Source: an uncultured Clostridia bacterium (GTDB lineage: Bacteria > Bacillota > Clostridia > UBA1381). Taken from it: 64,000 nt of DNA. A program made the position numbers and the translations under genes. Where the stretch lies: assembly GCA_934444735.1 (NCBI GenBank), contig CAKSDE010000001.1, positions 124,001-188,000 of the forward strand. The letters are read 5' to 3'. The notes beneath the pieces are model-generated. The model was not told the origin of the DNA, did not search any database, and saw only the letters and a program-made list of their open reading frames with translations. Below, piece by piece: positions 10,201 to 18,735 of the stretch (positions are counted from its first letter, which is position 1; each line of letters begins with the position of its first letter).

Positions 10201-11492
10201 TTACGTATCCCGAAAACGGGGAGAAAGATGTAAGCGAGAATGTGCGATTAAAATGGGAAAATAACGGCGGAATAAAAAAGAGCATTGTGTATATTTCGGA
10301 AAAGCCCGACATGAGCTTTGCTGCGCTTTATGAAACGGCGGAAAATTCTATAGAGCTATCGTTGGAATACGGAAAAACATATTATTGGCGTGTGGCAAAT
10401 GAGCCGTTTCTGGATTATTCATCACGAATGAATGAGAACGAAATATTTTCCTTTACTACCGTCGGCTATTCCGATAAGTGTGCCGCACTTGAAAAAAGTA
10501 TGGATTTTTTGATTGATTCGGCAGACGGGACGCAATTTGAAAAAGAAGATACGGATTTATTAAAAGAAAAGCTTGCAGCTTTTTCCGAAATGGGAGAAAC
10601 GCTTGAGGCGGTGGAATTTGCAGAAGCTGCAATTGATGAAGTTCTGCAAAAGAAAAAGCGGAATTATGAGCTTGATACCGCAATATTTGACGATTATTCG
10701 CTTGATACGGTCGGAGAAAAGCCGTTCGGGCTTTTTCAAAGAAGTACAGGGAATCTGGATATAAAAGCAGCACTTTTGCCGGGAACGCAAAATATAGGCG
10801 TAAAATTTAACGATACAGATGAGTTTTCGCATTATGCCGCAAGATATTTCTACCCCGAGAAGGACTATGTTGAATTTGCGACAAGGGTTATACCCGAAAC
10901 GGAGAGCGGAATTTTTTCAATGAGTATTGTAAAGGCAAGGTGCCACGGCACACGTGACGGAATATCTACCGGAAATGCGGCGAGAGTCATATTCGGCTCG
11001 GACGGTGTGATTTATGCGGACGCGAAAAAAGAATATCCGATCGGAGAATATCTTGCCGGCAGAAGTTATGATGTAAAAATCGCGCTTGATCTGAAAAATA
11101 AGGTCTATAGCGTATATCTGGATAACGAGCTTAAAAAAGCCGATATTCCGATAGGCTGTGAAGATGCCTGCGAGGTTGGCTCGGTGATGTATGCCACAAG
11201 CGATGCAAACAGTGCAAGTGTTTCCGAAACCGGGGTTTTCTATATTGATAATACAATCGTCAGAACTCCGAGAAAATACGGCAAAAACTCGAGTCTTACC
11301 GGGGTTTTCATAAACAATGAAAAGCTGCGGACCGAAAAAAGCGTTATTGATGCGGGTTTAAAAAATACTGATAAAATCACATATACTGTCGGTGAAAATG
11401 CAAAATCAAGAATGACAAAAGAGGGAGATAAAGTGTATATTTCGGTTATCTCGGGTGATTTTGACAGTGTGAAAACGTATGTTATAAAATAA
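7272..11492 (+). CDS. Secreted multidomain right-handed beta-helix protein, GH141-like
   Basis: 1406 residues, starting at TTG 7272 with TAGGAGG just upstream, then a signal peptide (MKKKICIAWVCMFLVSFIVPPVMA). Two golvesin-like beta-sandwiches lie at ~27-165 and ~168-300. A right-handed parallel beta-helix occupies ~323-960. Its entry region (VKPNASGGDGSREKPYGTVK, then LLSGTYVTDTLNFSAEDSGT) matches the pattern of GH141-type fucosidase/xylanase and related polysaccharide-active beta-helices. A fibronectin-III-like module follows (~973-1065, GKTYYWRVANEP), then a helical linker (~1070-1130), a LamG-like domain (~1136-1335) and a short cadherin-like tail. The likely role is extracellular cleavage of a plant or host polysaccharide. 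No SLH repeat is present, so retention would depend on the binding modules. The family assignment rests on pattern recognition. Confidence 0.75.
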   Translation: MKKKICIAWVCMFLVSFIVPPVMAEDTAAVYTTKSEYYSESGTWYESPGLSGYTAVKSRYASGADAFAEWNIKIEKGGYYRVSFYNILHSSNGKEVVCITEANGEEKSLTFTHRGDNSKSGFENLGLYELSAGAVMKVQLKLKDGNGFLRADSVKLECFPYKEERIFGKNDFSENAGTWNTSSLLGYRGTQSKYGMNNPRGRWNLKINKTGLADLYIYNLTDSGNTAEMNVVYNDSDGEKHEFNIAHKGERSSSELIHLGCYDFENSGTEYVEVYSSGGGYMRINMLLVQFYSASFPETEETEYKKRKLSKKEVQEYEPSENAEVIYVKPNASGGDGSREKPYGTVKEAQEAVRAIKNAGYPKDGVCVKLLSGTYVTDTLNFSAEDSGTEEAPIYWIGEEGAVITTAEKIPKSSFSKVTDKAVLDRIPAAARDSVYKAALSQKDMAKMNISSPYVVSFDGTPGELSHWPNSGFERSADLTDIGTRADGGTRQRGFGYRINDEHTFLWKNEPQGYLCGYWMTPYTMDFVRIAEVDTKDMKITGANGTALGAYENARYRAVNMMCELDSGGEWYIEDGIFYAVMPELCENVYISYKGNGILRISGSHDIIFKNIGFKDCMGTAVTVASNSKRCAVIGSEVKNTSGTGVYVNGEECFVRDSDISYTGGVGIEVVGGNEYRLIPAGNYAENNTVTKTGRSMNRKSAVVVSGCANRISNNHIYDVPTQGISCGGMENIIEKNIVERTNLEMGDTGGIYFLNYGMGYGTKIRYNIVKDSVGIGYEKGFTAEGALGIYIDDMSSGVEVMGNIIYNVREPAIFGHGGRYLTFNNNVIINCDESIRLTKTGIAKNLDINSGVSAQNIRKYDNDTVREKYPEAIAALEDDFGDPKYNTVTNNVVYNSDPVEIKSVGQYLGTVSGNLEYKNMPATACTDFYDLDFSEIVLENPDFVPIDISEIGTYSGGARKNSEEIIFDNSCEPFSLTYPENGEKDVSENVRLKWENNGGIKKSIVYISEKPDMSFAALYETAENSIELSLEYGKTYYWRVANEPFLDYSSRMNENEIFSFTTVGYSDKCAALEKSMDFLIDSADGTQFEKEDTDLLKEKLAAFSEMGETLEAVEFAEAAIDEVLQKKKRNYELDTAIFDDYSLDTVGEKPFGLFQRSTGNLDIKAALLPGTQNIGVKFNDTDEFSHYAARYFYPEKDYVEFATRVIPETESGIFSMSIVKARCHGTRDGISTGNAARVIFGSDGVIYADAKKEYPIGEYLAGRSYDVKIALDLKNKVYSVYLDNELKKADIPIGCEDACEVGSVMYATSDANSASVSETGVFYIDNTIVRTPRKYGKNSSLTGVFINNEKLRTEKSVIDAGLKNTDKITYTVGENAKSRMTKEGDKVYISVISGDFDSVKTYVIK

Positions 11493-11533
11493 GTATACTG
11501 CTCTTTTAAAAAGGGTGTATAATAGATAAAATT

Positions 11534-11564
11534 AGGTAATTGTAAAACTAACGTTTTCCAATTA
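11534..11564. repeat. Palindromic AATTGTAAAA-family repeat, copy 2
   Basis: AGGTAATTGTAAAACTAACG followed by TTTTCCAATTA makes a near-perfect inverted repeat (TAATTGTAAAAC against GTTTTCCAATTA, one mismatch). It belongs with the copies at 7213, 11715 and 61246. Confidence 0.6.
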
Positions 11565-11577
11565 AAATTCTTGGGTA

Positions 11578-11680
11578 GAAATAAAAAGTTCCGGCTGATT
11601 TTAATTTTACGACAGGTTGAAACTTTTTATTTCAGCCAAAAATGACGCACATGTCGTCATTTTTGATTATAAATCAGGGG
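11578..11680. other. Stack of strong hairpins between two exoprotein genes
   Basis: The gap of 283 bp holds GAAATAAAAAGTT (11578-11590) perfectly inverted at 11621-11633, then AAAAATGACG (11638-11647) inverted at 11655-11664 with a 7-base loop, then GGGG-TTGGCA-CCCC just after 11675. The second hairpin ends in a T run and could terminate + strand transcription from the beta-helix gene. The density of perfect hairpins, flanked by two palindromic repeats, suggests a miniature mobile element or a structured RNA. Confidence 0.5.
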
Positions 11681-11714
11681 TTGGCACCCCCGATACCTCC
11701 CATAAGAATTGTAA

Positions 11715-11744
11715 GTAATTGTAAAATTAACATTTTACAATTAC
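11715..11744. repeat. Palindromic AATTGTAAAA-family repeat, copy 3
   Basis: GTAATTGTAAAA and TTTTACAATTAC are perfect 12-bp arms around TTAACA. It lies 31 bp upstream of the SGNH esterase start and nearly repeats the element at 61246-61273. Confidence 0.65.
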
Positions 11745-11775
11745 CTAATAAATAAAATTTAAAGGAGGAAAAAAG

Positions 11776-14700
11776 ATGAAAAGGACAATGAGTTTGGTTA
11801 CGGCGCTTGCAATATGTGCTTTGCAGTGCCCGAGCATTGCAAGTGCGCAGGAAGATGATTATTCTGCGTATTTTGCGGACAAAAGCGAAATCAATTGTGT
11901 CGCAATCGGAGGATCGATTACGGCGGCAGGAGGCATATCCGCCTCTTGGGGAAGTAAAGTCAGCACATGGCTTGGAGAAAAGACAGGGAAAAAGGTGAAC
12001 TTTTATAATGCGGGTATCGGAGGAACAGGCTCGGATTTCGGTATTACAAGACTTTACGACGATGTTGTGTCACGCGATCCGGATATTGTATTTGTTGAAT
12101 TTTCGGTAAATGACCGCGCGATCTATAACGAATCCGCAACGGACGCTTCGGGTGAGGCAGATACCGAAATTGTATTTAATGCAGATTTGGGTAAATACGT
12201 TCTCCCGACAGACGCGGACGGAAACGAGTATTTGATTTACAACGGCAAAAAGTATACATATACGCTGAATGAGGGCAAAAGAGCTGTGGTAAAGCGCGAC
12301 ATGGAGGCGATAACAAGACAGCTCCTGGCGCTCCCGAAAAGACCGGTTATAATCTATAATTATGTCGGTTTCGGAGAGAACCATATCGCAAATACAAGCT
12401 CGGACGATAACAGAATCGGCAGATTGGTTATGCCGAGAGCCTGCATTGATGTGCATGAAGAAATAGCGGAGAAATACGGTATTCCGTCTATAAATATTGA
12501 CAGTTACATACAAAACATCATGGTAAACGGTGCGGCTGCCTTGGACGCAAATACATATACGCAAAACGAAATATATTCGTCAACCGACTGTATTCACCCG
12601 AATACAACGGTAGGTACAACGCTTTATGCCGAATATATGGAAAAGGTTATTTCCGAGAATCCAGAGAAGTATCTGACGGTATCGGCGGCAGATGTTAATA
12701 CAAAAGAAAAGGAATCAAACAATATTTATGATGATACTTTCCATACCGTTCCTTTTACGGAAGCGGAATTTTCGGGTTCAGGCTGGAAAGAGGCGTCATA
12801 TAACGGAAAGCAGCATCTTAAAACCTCGGATACGGGAGATACTATAAGCTTTGATTTCTCGGGCAAGGTTGTATTTGTAAGAGGTGCGCAGATCGGAAAC
12901 AGATTCAATATTACAATCACAAATGCAAATGAGGACGGCAGTGATTATATAGAGGACGTGGCAGGCTATAAGAACGCCGATACACAGTACGACATTTTGT
13001 GGAAGAAAGCGGATTTAAAAGACGGTGAACACAAAATCACAATAACACGCCTTGATTATCCGAGCGCTGATGCAGGGGATTTGGCAATTTGCGGTATTGC
13101 TGTAAACGGAGCGATACCCGAGGGCGGATTTAAGTCGCTTGCCGATTTCAGAGATGAACACCCTGAATTTGCAAAAACAATCGGCGGATTCGAGAGCGAT
13201 TTTGACGGTGATCTGAAATCGTCATTTGTAGATGCCGGCTGGTCGGTGTTCAATAATGCAAAGCAGAGCGGAGATGACATAACAGTTAATGTAAAAGACG
13301 GCAGATTGGTTATGTATGGCGGAAAAGGTACCGCAGTAACACATAAGCTTGACGATAACGAGTCGGATATTATCTATTTATCGTATGAGATGGCAAATAC
13401 CGTGAATTCGGGCTTGAGACTCGCCGACGGCAAGGATATCAATACCACTGAAAGATTAGGTATGTTAAAGGGAAATGCGGCAGGCGTATGGCTCAGAGAC
13501 GGCTCGGGAGGAAACGGAACGGCGGCAAGATTTTCCGATACAGATGCATATTGGCCCGAAGCGGGGATTATGCACAAATATGAAATTATATTTAACTTCA
13601 AAAATAATGAGCAGAAGCTTTTTATTGACGGAACCGAGGCAACATACAAAAACGGACAAAAGACAGCGGGGGGCGGAGTGACCTTAAAAGGTACATCGCT
13701 TGCCGGTATATACCTGTTTATAGGAGAGAGCACTCCCGGCTCAAGCCCGATCTATCTTGACAACTTTACGGTAAAGAGCTATTCCGATTATGTATCGGCA
13801 CAGATTATGGCATTGAATTTCTATTCGGACAACGCGCTTGAAACAGTGGATAAGCTGGAGAAAGACGTGGCATATCTTTCGCAAAACGGCAAAAAGATCA
13901 CAGCTGCGGCACAGGAAAAACTCGACACGGCAAGAACGGAGATTGAGAAGATAAACGCTATGACACCGGCATTTGATGCATCAGACCTTAATTCAAACCT
14001 TGTCGGTGTAAAGGAATTGTTTACATTAAAAGACGGCATCGAAGTAAGCTCGATTACTTTGGACGAAAAGGAACTTACCGAGGGTACGGACTATGAAGTA
14101 AACGGTGCAAAATACCTTTTTGACGGACAGCTTTTTGCAAATGCAGGAACAAAGATTTTTAAAGTGACTGCTTCGGACGGGGCAGAATATCTGAACAGAA
14201 TAACAATCAGAAATCCCGAAAAGATAATGATTCTGACACACCGCGACAATACAGAAAAAGCCGGAAATACACAGCAGACAAATTCGGCAATCAAGGGTTA
14301 CAGCGGAAACAGCAATAATATATTCCAGGTGTATGACGGCAGTGTATCGCCATATGTCAAGTGGCTCGGAGGAGAAAATATTACCGGAACATACAGTGTC
14401 GATTGGTTTGATATTAATGCAACAATAAAAGGAAGACAATATGCACAGCCGAAATTAAATGCCGAGATTAAATCAAAAACGGGTATAAAATCTTTTAGCT
14501 TTGATACTACGCGTGATGATTCGTGGCATAATATCGGGACATATACATTTAACGGAACTGAAGATGAATATATAAAGGTTTCGCCGGGAAGCACTGTCGG
14601 AATGGGAACAAGATTCTTTGCAGAAGTTATCCGTCTGAGCGAAACCTATGACGATAACGTATTGCTCTCAGAATTTGCATCGTTGCCGCAGGAGATAACA

Positions 14701-15762
14701 ATTGAAACCGCGGCAGACGGATATACCGGAATAGCAAAGGTTGTAACTCTTTCGGAGGCAATTGATGAGAAGTTTATTTTGGGATTGAATGTTGACGGAA
14801 GTCAGGTTGATTTTGAAATAAAGGGTAATAAAATTCTTATACCGGAAAATGTGCTTTCCGAAGAGGGTGAACACAGTGTTTATCTTGAACTTATAAACGG
14901 TACAAAGTCAAATACCGTTACATTTACTCTGACAGCACCCGAAAAGATAGATTATCCGCTGAGCGCGGCAGAGCTTTCCGAGGGTATAGGCACAGTAAGA
15001 GCGGGTGCAGGTCACAGCAGATACGGCAAAGAGGGTACAACAAAGGTTACACCTGAAAATATAGTTGCTCCCGAGGGCACAAGCCTTGACGATTATATGT
15101 ATGTAAAATGGGAAATCGGCAATATTGCAGAGGGTGATTACCTTGTTGATACATGGCTCCCGTCAGGCTGGCTCGGAACCGAGTGCAAGGTATTGGTTGT
15201 ATCCGACGGCGGTGCGAAAGAAACGGTTTATCACAGCCTGCATGCAAATAATCTTGCAGAAACTGTAGATATGCACACGGAATTTTATCTGGGTAACGGT
15301 GCAAAAATTCACTTTACAGGTAATGGCAGCGAATATATAAAGATTATGCCGGACGATGATTGGGCAATTCACGGCGGACGTTATCTCATGATCGATTCTG
15401 TTCGTCTTACACCGTGGTATGATATGGACAGCATCTATAATGATTTCTACGGTGACGGTGTGATCCAAAAGGGAGAGTCAAGCGTTAAGGATAACGTGGT
15501 TTATCAGCCGTTTACATCGAAGTATGCGATGCATAAATACGGATATACCGCAATACTTGCAGTTTATGATGCGGACGGCAGATTGACCGATTGCATAAGA
15601 AAAGATAATATTATGCTGTATGACGGTGATACGACAATGGAGGCAAGATTCAACCTGGCAGAAAGCGGAATCGACCTGACGGGAAAGACATATAAAGTGT
15701 TCTTGTGGGGCGGAGATGCAGAGCCTGATAATGATACATCTATGGTACCGTATGTAAAGTAA
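11776..15762 (+). CDS. Secreted multidomain SGNH/GDSL esterase
   Basis: 1328 residues, with AAAGGAGG before the ATG and a signal peptide ending at SIASA. The catalytic SGNH domain is at ~35-300. Block I is AIGGSIT with nucleophile Ser47; block II is YNAGIGGTGSDFG; block III is VEFSVND with Asn112; block V is DCIHPN with Asp271 and His274. An insertion at ~120-165 separates blocks III and V. Further modules are a carbohydrate-binding-like sandwich (~316-440), a LamG-like domain (~468-675), a helical linker (~680-735), golvesin-like domains (~818-955 and ~1072-1215), an Ig-like segment, and a C-terminal module ending in YKVFLWGGDAEP that is shared with the partial protein at the window start. 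It probably removes acetyl or other acyl groups from extracellular polysaccharide, working with the beta-helix enzyme upstream. Confidence 0.85.
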   Translation: MKRTMSLVTALAICALQCPSIASAQEDDYSAYFADKSEINCVAIGGSITAAGGISASWGSKVSTWLGEKTGKKVNFYNAGIGGTGSDFGITRLYDDVVSRDPDIVFVEFSVNDRAIYNESATDASGEADTEIVFNADLGKYVLPTDADGNEYLIYNGKKYTYTLNEGKRAVVKRDMEAITRQLLALPKRPVIIYNYVGFGENHIANTSSDDNRIGRLVMPRACIDVHEEIAEKYGIPSINIDSYIQNIMVNGAAALDANTYTQNEIYSSTDCIHPNTTVGTTLYAEYMEKVISENPEKYLTVSAADVNTKEKESNNIYDDTFHTVPFTEAEFSGSGWKEASYNGKQHLKTSDTGDTISFDFSGKVVFVRGAQIGNRFNITITNANEDGSDYIEDVAGYKNADTQYDILWKKADLKDGEHKITITRLDYPSADAGDLAICGIAVNGAIPEGGFKSLADFRDEHPEFAKTIGGFESDFDGDLKSSFVDAGWSVFNNAKQSGDDITVNVKDGRLVMYGGKGTAVTHKLDDNESDIIYLSYEMANTVNSGLRLADGKDINTTERLGMLKGNAAGVWLRDGSGGNGTAARFSDTDAYWPEAGIMHKYEIIFNFKNNEQKLFIDGTEATYKNGQKTAGGGVTLKGTSLAGIYLFIGESTPGSSPIYLDNFTVKSYSDYVSAQIMALNFYSDNALETVDKLEKDVAYLSQNGKKITAAAQEKLDTARTEIEKINAMTPAFDASDLNSNLVGVKELFTLKDGIEVSSITLDEKELTEGTDYEVNGAKYLFDGQLFANAGTKIFKVTASDGAEYLNRITIRNPEKIMILTHRDNTEKAGNTQQTNSAIKGYSGNSNNIFQVYDGSVSPYVKWLGGENITGTYSVDWFDINATIKGRQYAQPKLNAEIKSKTGIKSFSFDTTRDDSWHNIGTYTFNGTEDEYIKVSPGSTVGMGTRFFAEVIRLSETYDDNVLLSEFASLPQEITIETAADGYTGIAKVVTLSEAIDEKFILGLNVDGSQVDFEIKGNKILIPENVLSEEGEHSVYLELINGTKSNTVTFTLTAPEKIDYPLSAAELSEGIGTVRAGAGHSRYGKEGTTKVTPENIVAPEGTSLDDYMYVKWEIGNIAEGDYLVDTWLPSGWLGTECKVLVVSDGGAKETVYHSLHANNLAETVDMHTEFYLGNGAKIHFTGNGSEYIKIMPDDDWAIHGGRYLMIDSVRLTPWYDMDSIYNDFYGDGVIQKGESSVKDNVVYQPFTSKYAMHKYGYTAILAVYDADGRLTDCIRKDNIMLYDGDTTMEARFNLAESGIDLTGKTYKVFLWGGDAEPDNDTSMVPYVK

Positions 15763-15774
15763 AGTAAAGTAAAA

Positions 15775-15892
15775 GGGGCTGTAAAAAAACGGAGCGCAGG
15801 AAAAGAATTATAGCAAATAATTGTTGCGGTTTGTTTTTTAAGGCAAAAATCAAAGGCTGTTTAAAAAATCAATTGATTTTTTAAACAGCCCC
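15775..15892. repeat. Dispersed intergenic repeat, copy A
   Basis: It contains AAAACGGAGCGCAGGAAAAG, an AATTGTTGCGG segment, AAGGCAAAAATCAAA, and then the 36-bp palindrome at 15855-15890. The same order of blocks is seen at 25707-25800, partly at 34425-34505, and inverted at 43001-43068. It lies between convergent genes. Confidence 0.65.
15855..15890. terminator. Bidirectional intrinsic terminator (perfect 36-bp palindrome)
   Basis: Eighteen-base arms (GGCTGTTTAAAAAATCAA and its complement) are followed by CCTTTTTT on the + strand. It sits between the converging SGNH esterase and ptsI genes, so it probably terminates the + strand unit and possibly both. Confidence 0.8.
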
Positions 15893-15896
15893 TTTT

Positions 15897-17555
15897 TTAT
15901 TCTGTCATAACGGAGGGATATGTTTCTGTGATTTTTCGGGTGTCGGTATCGCGTATCTTTTTTCGCAGTGCCAAAACCTTTGACGGTGCAACCGACAGCT
16001 CGTCAATACCGCATTTTATGAAAAACTCGGTTAAGCTTGTGTCCGATGCCGCCTCGCCGCATATTCCCGCCCATATTCCGTTTGCGTGCGCATTGGATAC
16101 GGTTTTGGCTATTAAATCAAGCACCGATTTGTGATACGGTGTGCATATATTCTCAAGCTTGGGGTTTTGCCTGTCGGCGGCCAAGGTGTATTGCACGAGA
16201 TCATTTGTGCCGATGCTGAAAAAATCCACCTCTTTTGCTAAAATATCGCTTATAAGCGCCGCGGCGGGGGTTTCTATCATTATGCCAAACTCTGTTTTGG
16301 GATTAAAGGGCGTATTGCTTTTGGTAAGCTCTGTTTTTATATCGTTTATGATTTTTTTGACGCGCAAAACTTCATCTTTAGATACAATCATCGGTACCAT
16401 AACAGCGACATCGCCGAAAGCGGAGGCGCGGTACAGTGCACGCAGCTGAGTTTTAAATATTTCTTCACGCTCCAGGCATATTCTTACGGCGCGGTACCCC
16501 AATGCCGGGTTTTCCTCGTGTTCGAGATTGAAATAATCTATCTGTTTGTCCGCGCCTATATCCATTGTACGGATTACAACCTTTTTGCCTGCCATATTCT
16601 GTACGACGTTTTTGTATACGGCGAACTGCTCGTTCTCATCGGGGTAATCCTTGTTTTTCAGGTATAAAAATTCACTTCGGAATAAGCCTATTCCGTCGGC
16701 ATCATTTTTTAAAACGTCACCGACATCGCCAAGACCGCCTATGTTGGCATAGACATTCACTCTTTTGCCGTCAACGGTTTTGCTTTCCTGCCCTTTTAAG
16801 AGCTGCAAAAGACGCTTTTGCTCTTCGTCCTCTCTTTTTTTCATTTGCATCTGTTCGGTTGTTGCCGCGTCGGGTTCAATATAGATTATTCCGTTAAATC
16901 CGTCAACTATCGCAAATTTTCCGTCAAATTCGGTAAGATCCCTGCCGATGCCGACTATTGCCGGAATATTCATGGTACGTGCAAGTATTGCGGTATGTGA
17001 ATTTATCGAGCCTTTTTTTGTGATAAAGGCAAGAACCTTGCTTTTATCCATCTGAACTGTTTCGCTCGGCAAAAGATCGTCGGCGGCAATTATCTTTGCC
17101 GTGTCGCTTTTGGCGTCATTGCTCTTGCCGCCCAAAATATCCAGCAGACGGTCGGATATATCGCGGACATCGGAGGCACGCTCGCGCATATAGCTGTCGT
17201 CCATTGAGCGGAACATTTCGGAAAAGTTATCGCAGGTTACGCCGATTGCGTATTCTGCGTTGACCTCCTCATTTTTGATGATGTTTTCGATGGATTCGGA
17301 AAAGTCCTCATCTTCGAGCATCATGTGATGTATTGAAAAGATTGCGGCGTTGCTTTCGCCGACATTGCGGCAGGCGTCTTTGTATAATTTATCAAGCTCT
17401 GCCTCGGCTGATTCACGCGCGTTGAAAAAGCGCTTTATTTCGGCAGCGGTGTCCGATACTTTATAGCGTACCACCTGCCTCGGCTTTTTGTTATATACGT
17501 CGATATTGCCTATTGCAACACCGCCGTACACACTCTTACCCTTTATTACAAACAT
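15897..17555 (-). CDS. ptsI: Phosphoenolpyruvate-protein phosphotransferase (PTS enzyme I)
   Basis: 552 residues from the ATG at 17555 (MFVIKGKSVYGG), chosen because AAAGGAG lies 8 bases upstream; a longer start at 17582 adds nine unlikely residues. The protein takes phosphate from PEP and passes it to HPr in the cytoplasm. The N-terminal domain carries the phospho-His region GSINSHTAILAR (His187). The C-terminal PEP-binding TIM barrel shows DIGADKQIDYF, FGIMIETPAAAL, FSIGTNDLVQYTLAADR and the conserved Cys in GICGEAA. Length is normal for the family (~550-580). No ptsH or EII gene is nearby, so enzyme I is encoded alone here, convergent with the SGNH esterase. Confidence 0.95.
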   Translation of the reverse strand: MFVIKGKSVYGGVAIGNIDVYNKKPRQVVRYKVSDTAAEIKRFFNARESAEAELDKLYKDACRNVGESNAAIFSIHHMMLEDEDFSESIENIIKNEEVNAEYAIGVTCDNFSEMFRSMDDSYMRERASDVRDISDRLLDILGGKSNDAKSDTAKIIAADDLLPSETVQMDKSKVLAFITKKGSINSHTAILARTMNIPAIVGIGRDLTEFDGKFAIVDGFNGIIYIEPDAATTEQMQMKKREDEEQKRLLQLLKGQESKTVDGKRVNVYANIGGLGDVGDVLKNDADGIGLFRSEFLYLKNKDYPDENEQFAVYKNVVQNMAGKKVVIRTMDIGADKQIDYFNLEHEENPALGYRAVRICLEREEIFKTQLRALYRASAFGDVAVMVPMIVSKDEVLRVKKIINDIKTELTKSNTPFNPKTEFGIMIETPAAALISDILAKEVDFFSIGTNDLVQYTLAADRQNPKLENICTPYHKSVLDLIAKTVSNAHANGIWAGICGEAASDTSLTEFFIKCGIDELSVAPSKVLALRKKIRDTDTRKITETYPSVMTE

Positions 17556-17653
17556 AAAATTATCTCCTTTGACTGCAAGCATTTTTGAATATTGTTATTT
17601 TGCGGAAAAAGAAACAATGTTATTCAGAAAAATGCAAAAACGGCATTTTTATA

Positions 17654-17682
17654 TTGACAAATTTTTGCTGTAAGTGTATAAT
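17654..17682 (+). promoter_or_regulatory. Consensus sigma-A promoter for the DUF4846 gene
   Basis: TTGACA (17654-17659), a 17-base spacer and TATAAT (17677-17682), about 60 bases before the ATG at 17744. Confidence 0.85.
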
Positions 17683-17743
17683 ATGCTTATACAAAACGGA
17701 AAATTTTTGTTTTTACCGTTGATGCGCCGAAGGGAAGATTAAA

Positions 17744-18616
17744 ATGAAAAAGCGAAGTGTTATTTTTATATTTTTGATTCTTATATTATTTGGTGTTTTA
17801 TATTTTAAAACAGATAAAAAAGAGCAGGATAATAATTTATTGAAGAATGAGGAAAAATATGAGATTATTAATCCTGAGGGAAATACGGTTGAAACAAGAA
17901 TAGTTGTTCCTCTGGGGTTTAAACGTATGGATACGGGAGATTTCGGCAGATTTTTGCGCGAATATCCGGTAAAAGAAGATAAAGGTCCGGTTTTACTATA
18001 TAACGGTGAAAAAAAGAGAAATCAGAAGGCGCACGCAGCGGTTTTAAATCTTCCGATAGAACCCGAAAATTTACAGCAATGTGCAGATTCGGTCATGCGG
18101 ATATATGCTGAATATTTTTGGCAGAGGGGAGAATATGAAAAGATTGCGTTTCACTTTACAGACGGCTTTTTAGCCGAATATTCAAAATGGAGAGATGGAT
18201 TCAGAATAAAGATAGAAGGTAATAAAGAAAGCTGGATTAAATCAAAAGAGCCGGATTCGTCTTATGAATGTTTTCAGTCATTTATGCGTTTGGTATTTTC
18301 CTATGCCGGGACTCTTTCGATGGAAAATGAGGCTCAAAAAATCGAATTTTCACAGATTGCACCGGGGGATGTTTTCCTGCAAGGAGGAAGCCCGGGACAC
18401 GTGGTTATGGTGCTTGATATTTGTGAGAATGAAAATGGCAAAAAGGCAATTCTGCTCGCACAGGGGTATATGCCGGCACAGGAATTTCATATATTGAAAA
18501 ACCCGGAACACGGAGATGATCCGTGGTACTATGAAGATGAAATTACATACCCTTTAAAAACGCCGGAATATACGTTTGAAAAAGAGAGTCTGAAGCATCT
18601 TTGCTATTTGGATTAA
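17744..18616 (+). CDS. DUF4846 family membrane-anchored or secreted protein
   Basis: 290 residues with an N-terminal hydrophobic segment (residues ~5-22, VIFIFLILILFGVLYF), acting as signal anchor or signal peptide. The rest matches the DUF4846 pattern: FKRMDTGDFGRFLREYPVK, VLLYNGEKKRNQKAHAAVL, LQQCADSVMRIYAEYFW, FSYAGTLSMENE, GDVFLQGGSPGHVVMVLDI and LLAQGYMPAQEFHILKNP. The GGSPGHVVMV and AQGYMPAQE motifs suggest a peptidase-like or NlpC-like pocket, but no activity is known to me. It precedes walR by 119 bp and has its own promoter. AAGGGAAG serves as the ribosome binding site. Confidence 0.8.
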   Translation: MKKRSVIFIFLILILFGVLYFKTDKKEQDNNLLKNEEKYEIINPEGNTVETRIVVPLGFKRMDTGDFGRFLREYPVKEDKGPVLLYNGEKKRNQKAHAAVLNLPIEPENLQQCADSVMRIYAEYFWQRGEYEKIAFHFTDGFLAEYSKWRDGFRIKIEGNKESWIKSKEPDSSYECFQSFMRLVFSYAGTLSMENEAQKIEFSQIAPGDVFLQGGSPGHVVMVLDICENENGKKAILLAQGYMPAQEFHILKNPEHGDDPWYYEDEITYPLKTPEYTFEKESLKHLCYLD

Positions 18617-18655
18617 ATATTTTGATAAAACAGGAAAACTGAAGAAATCTTTTCA

Positions 18656-18684
18656 TTGACTTAAAACGCTTTTTGAGGTATAAT
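18656..18684 (+). promoter_or_regulatory. Promoter of the walRK operon
   Basis: TTGACT (18656-18661), 17 bases, TATAAT (18679-18684). The leader then contains GTGCC/CGGC hairpin sequence and GGAAAGGAA before the walR ATG. Confidence 0.85.
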
Positions 18685-18735
18685 AGAGATAGTTGTACTT
18701 TTTGTGCCGCAAAACGGCGGAAAGGAAGAAGAAAG

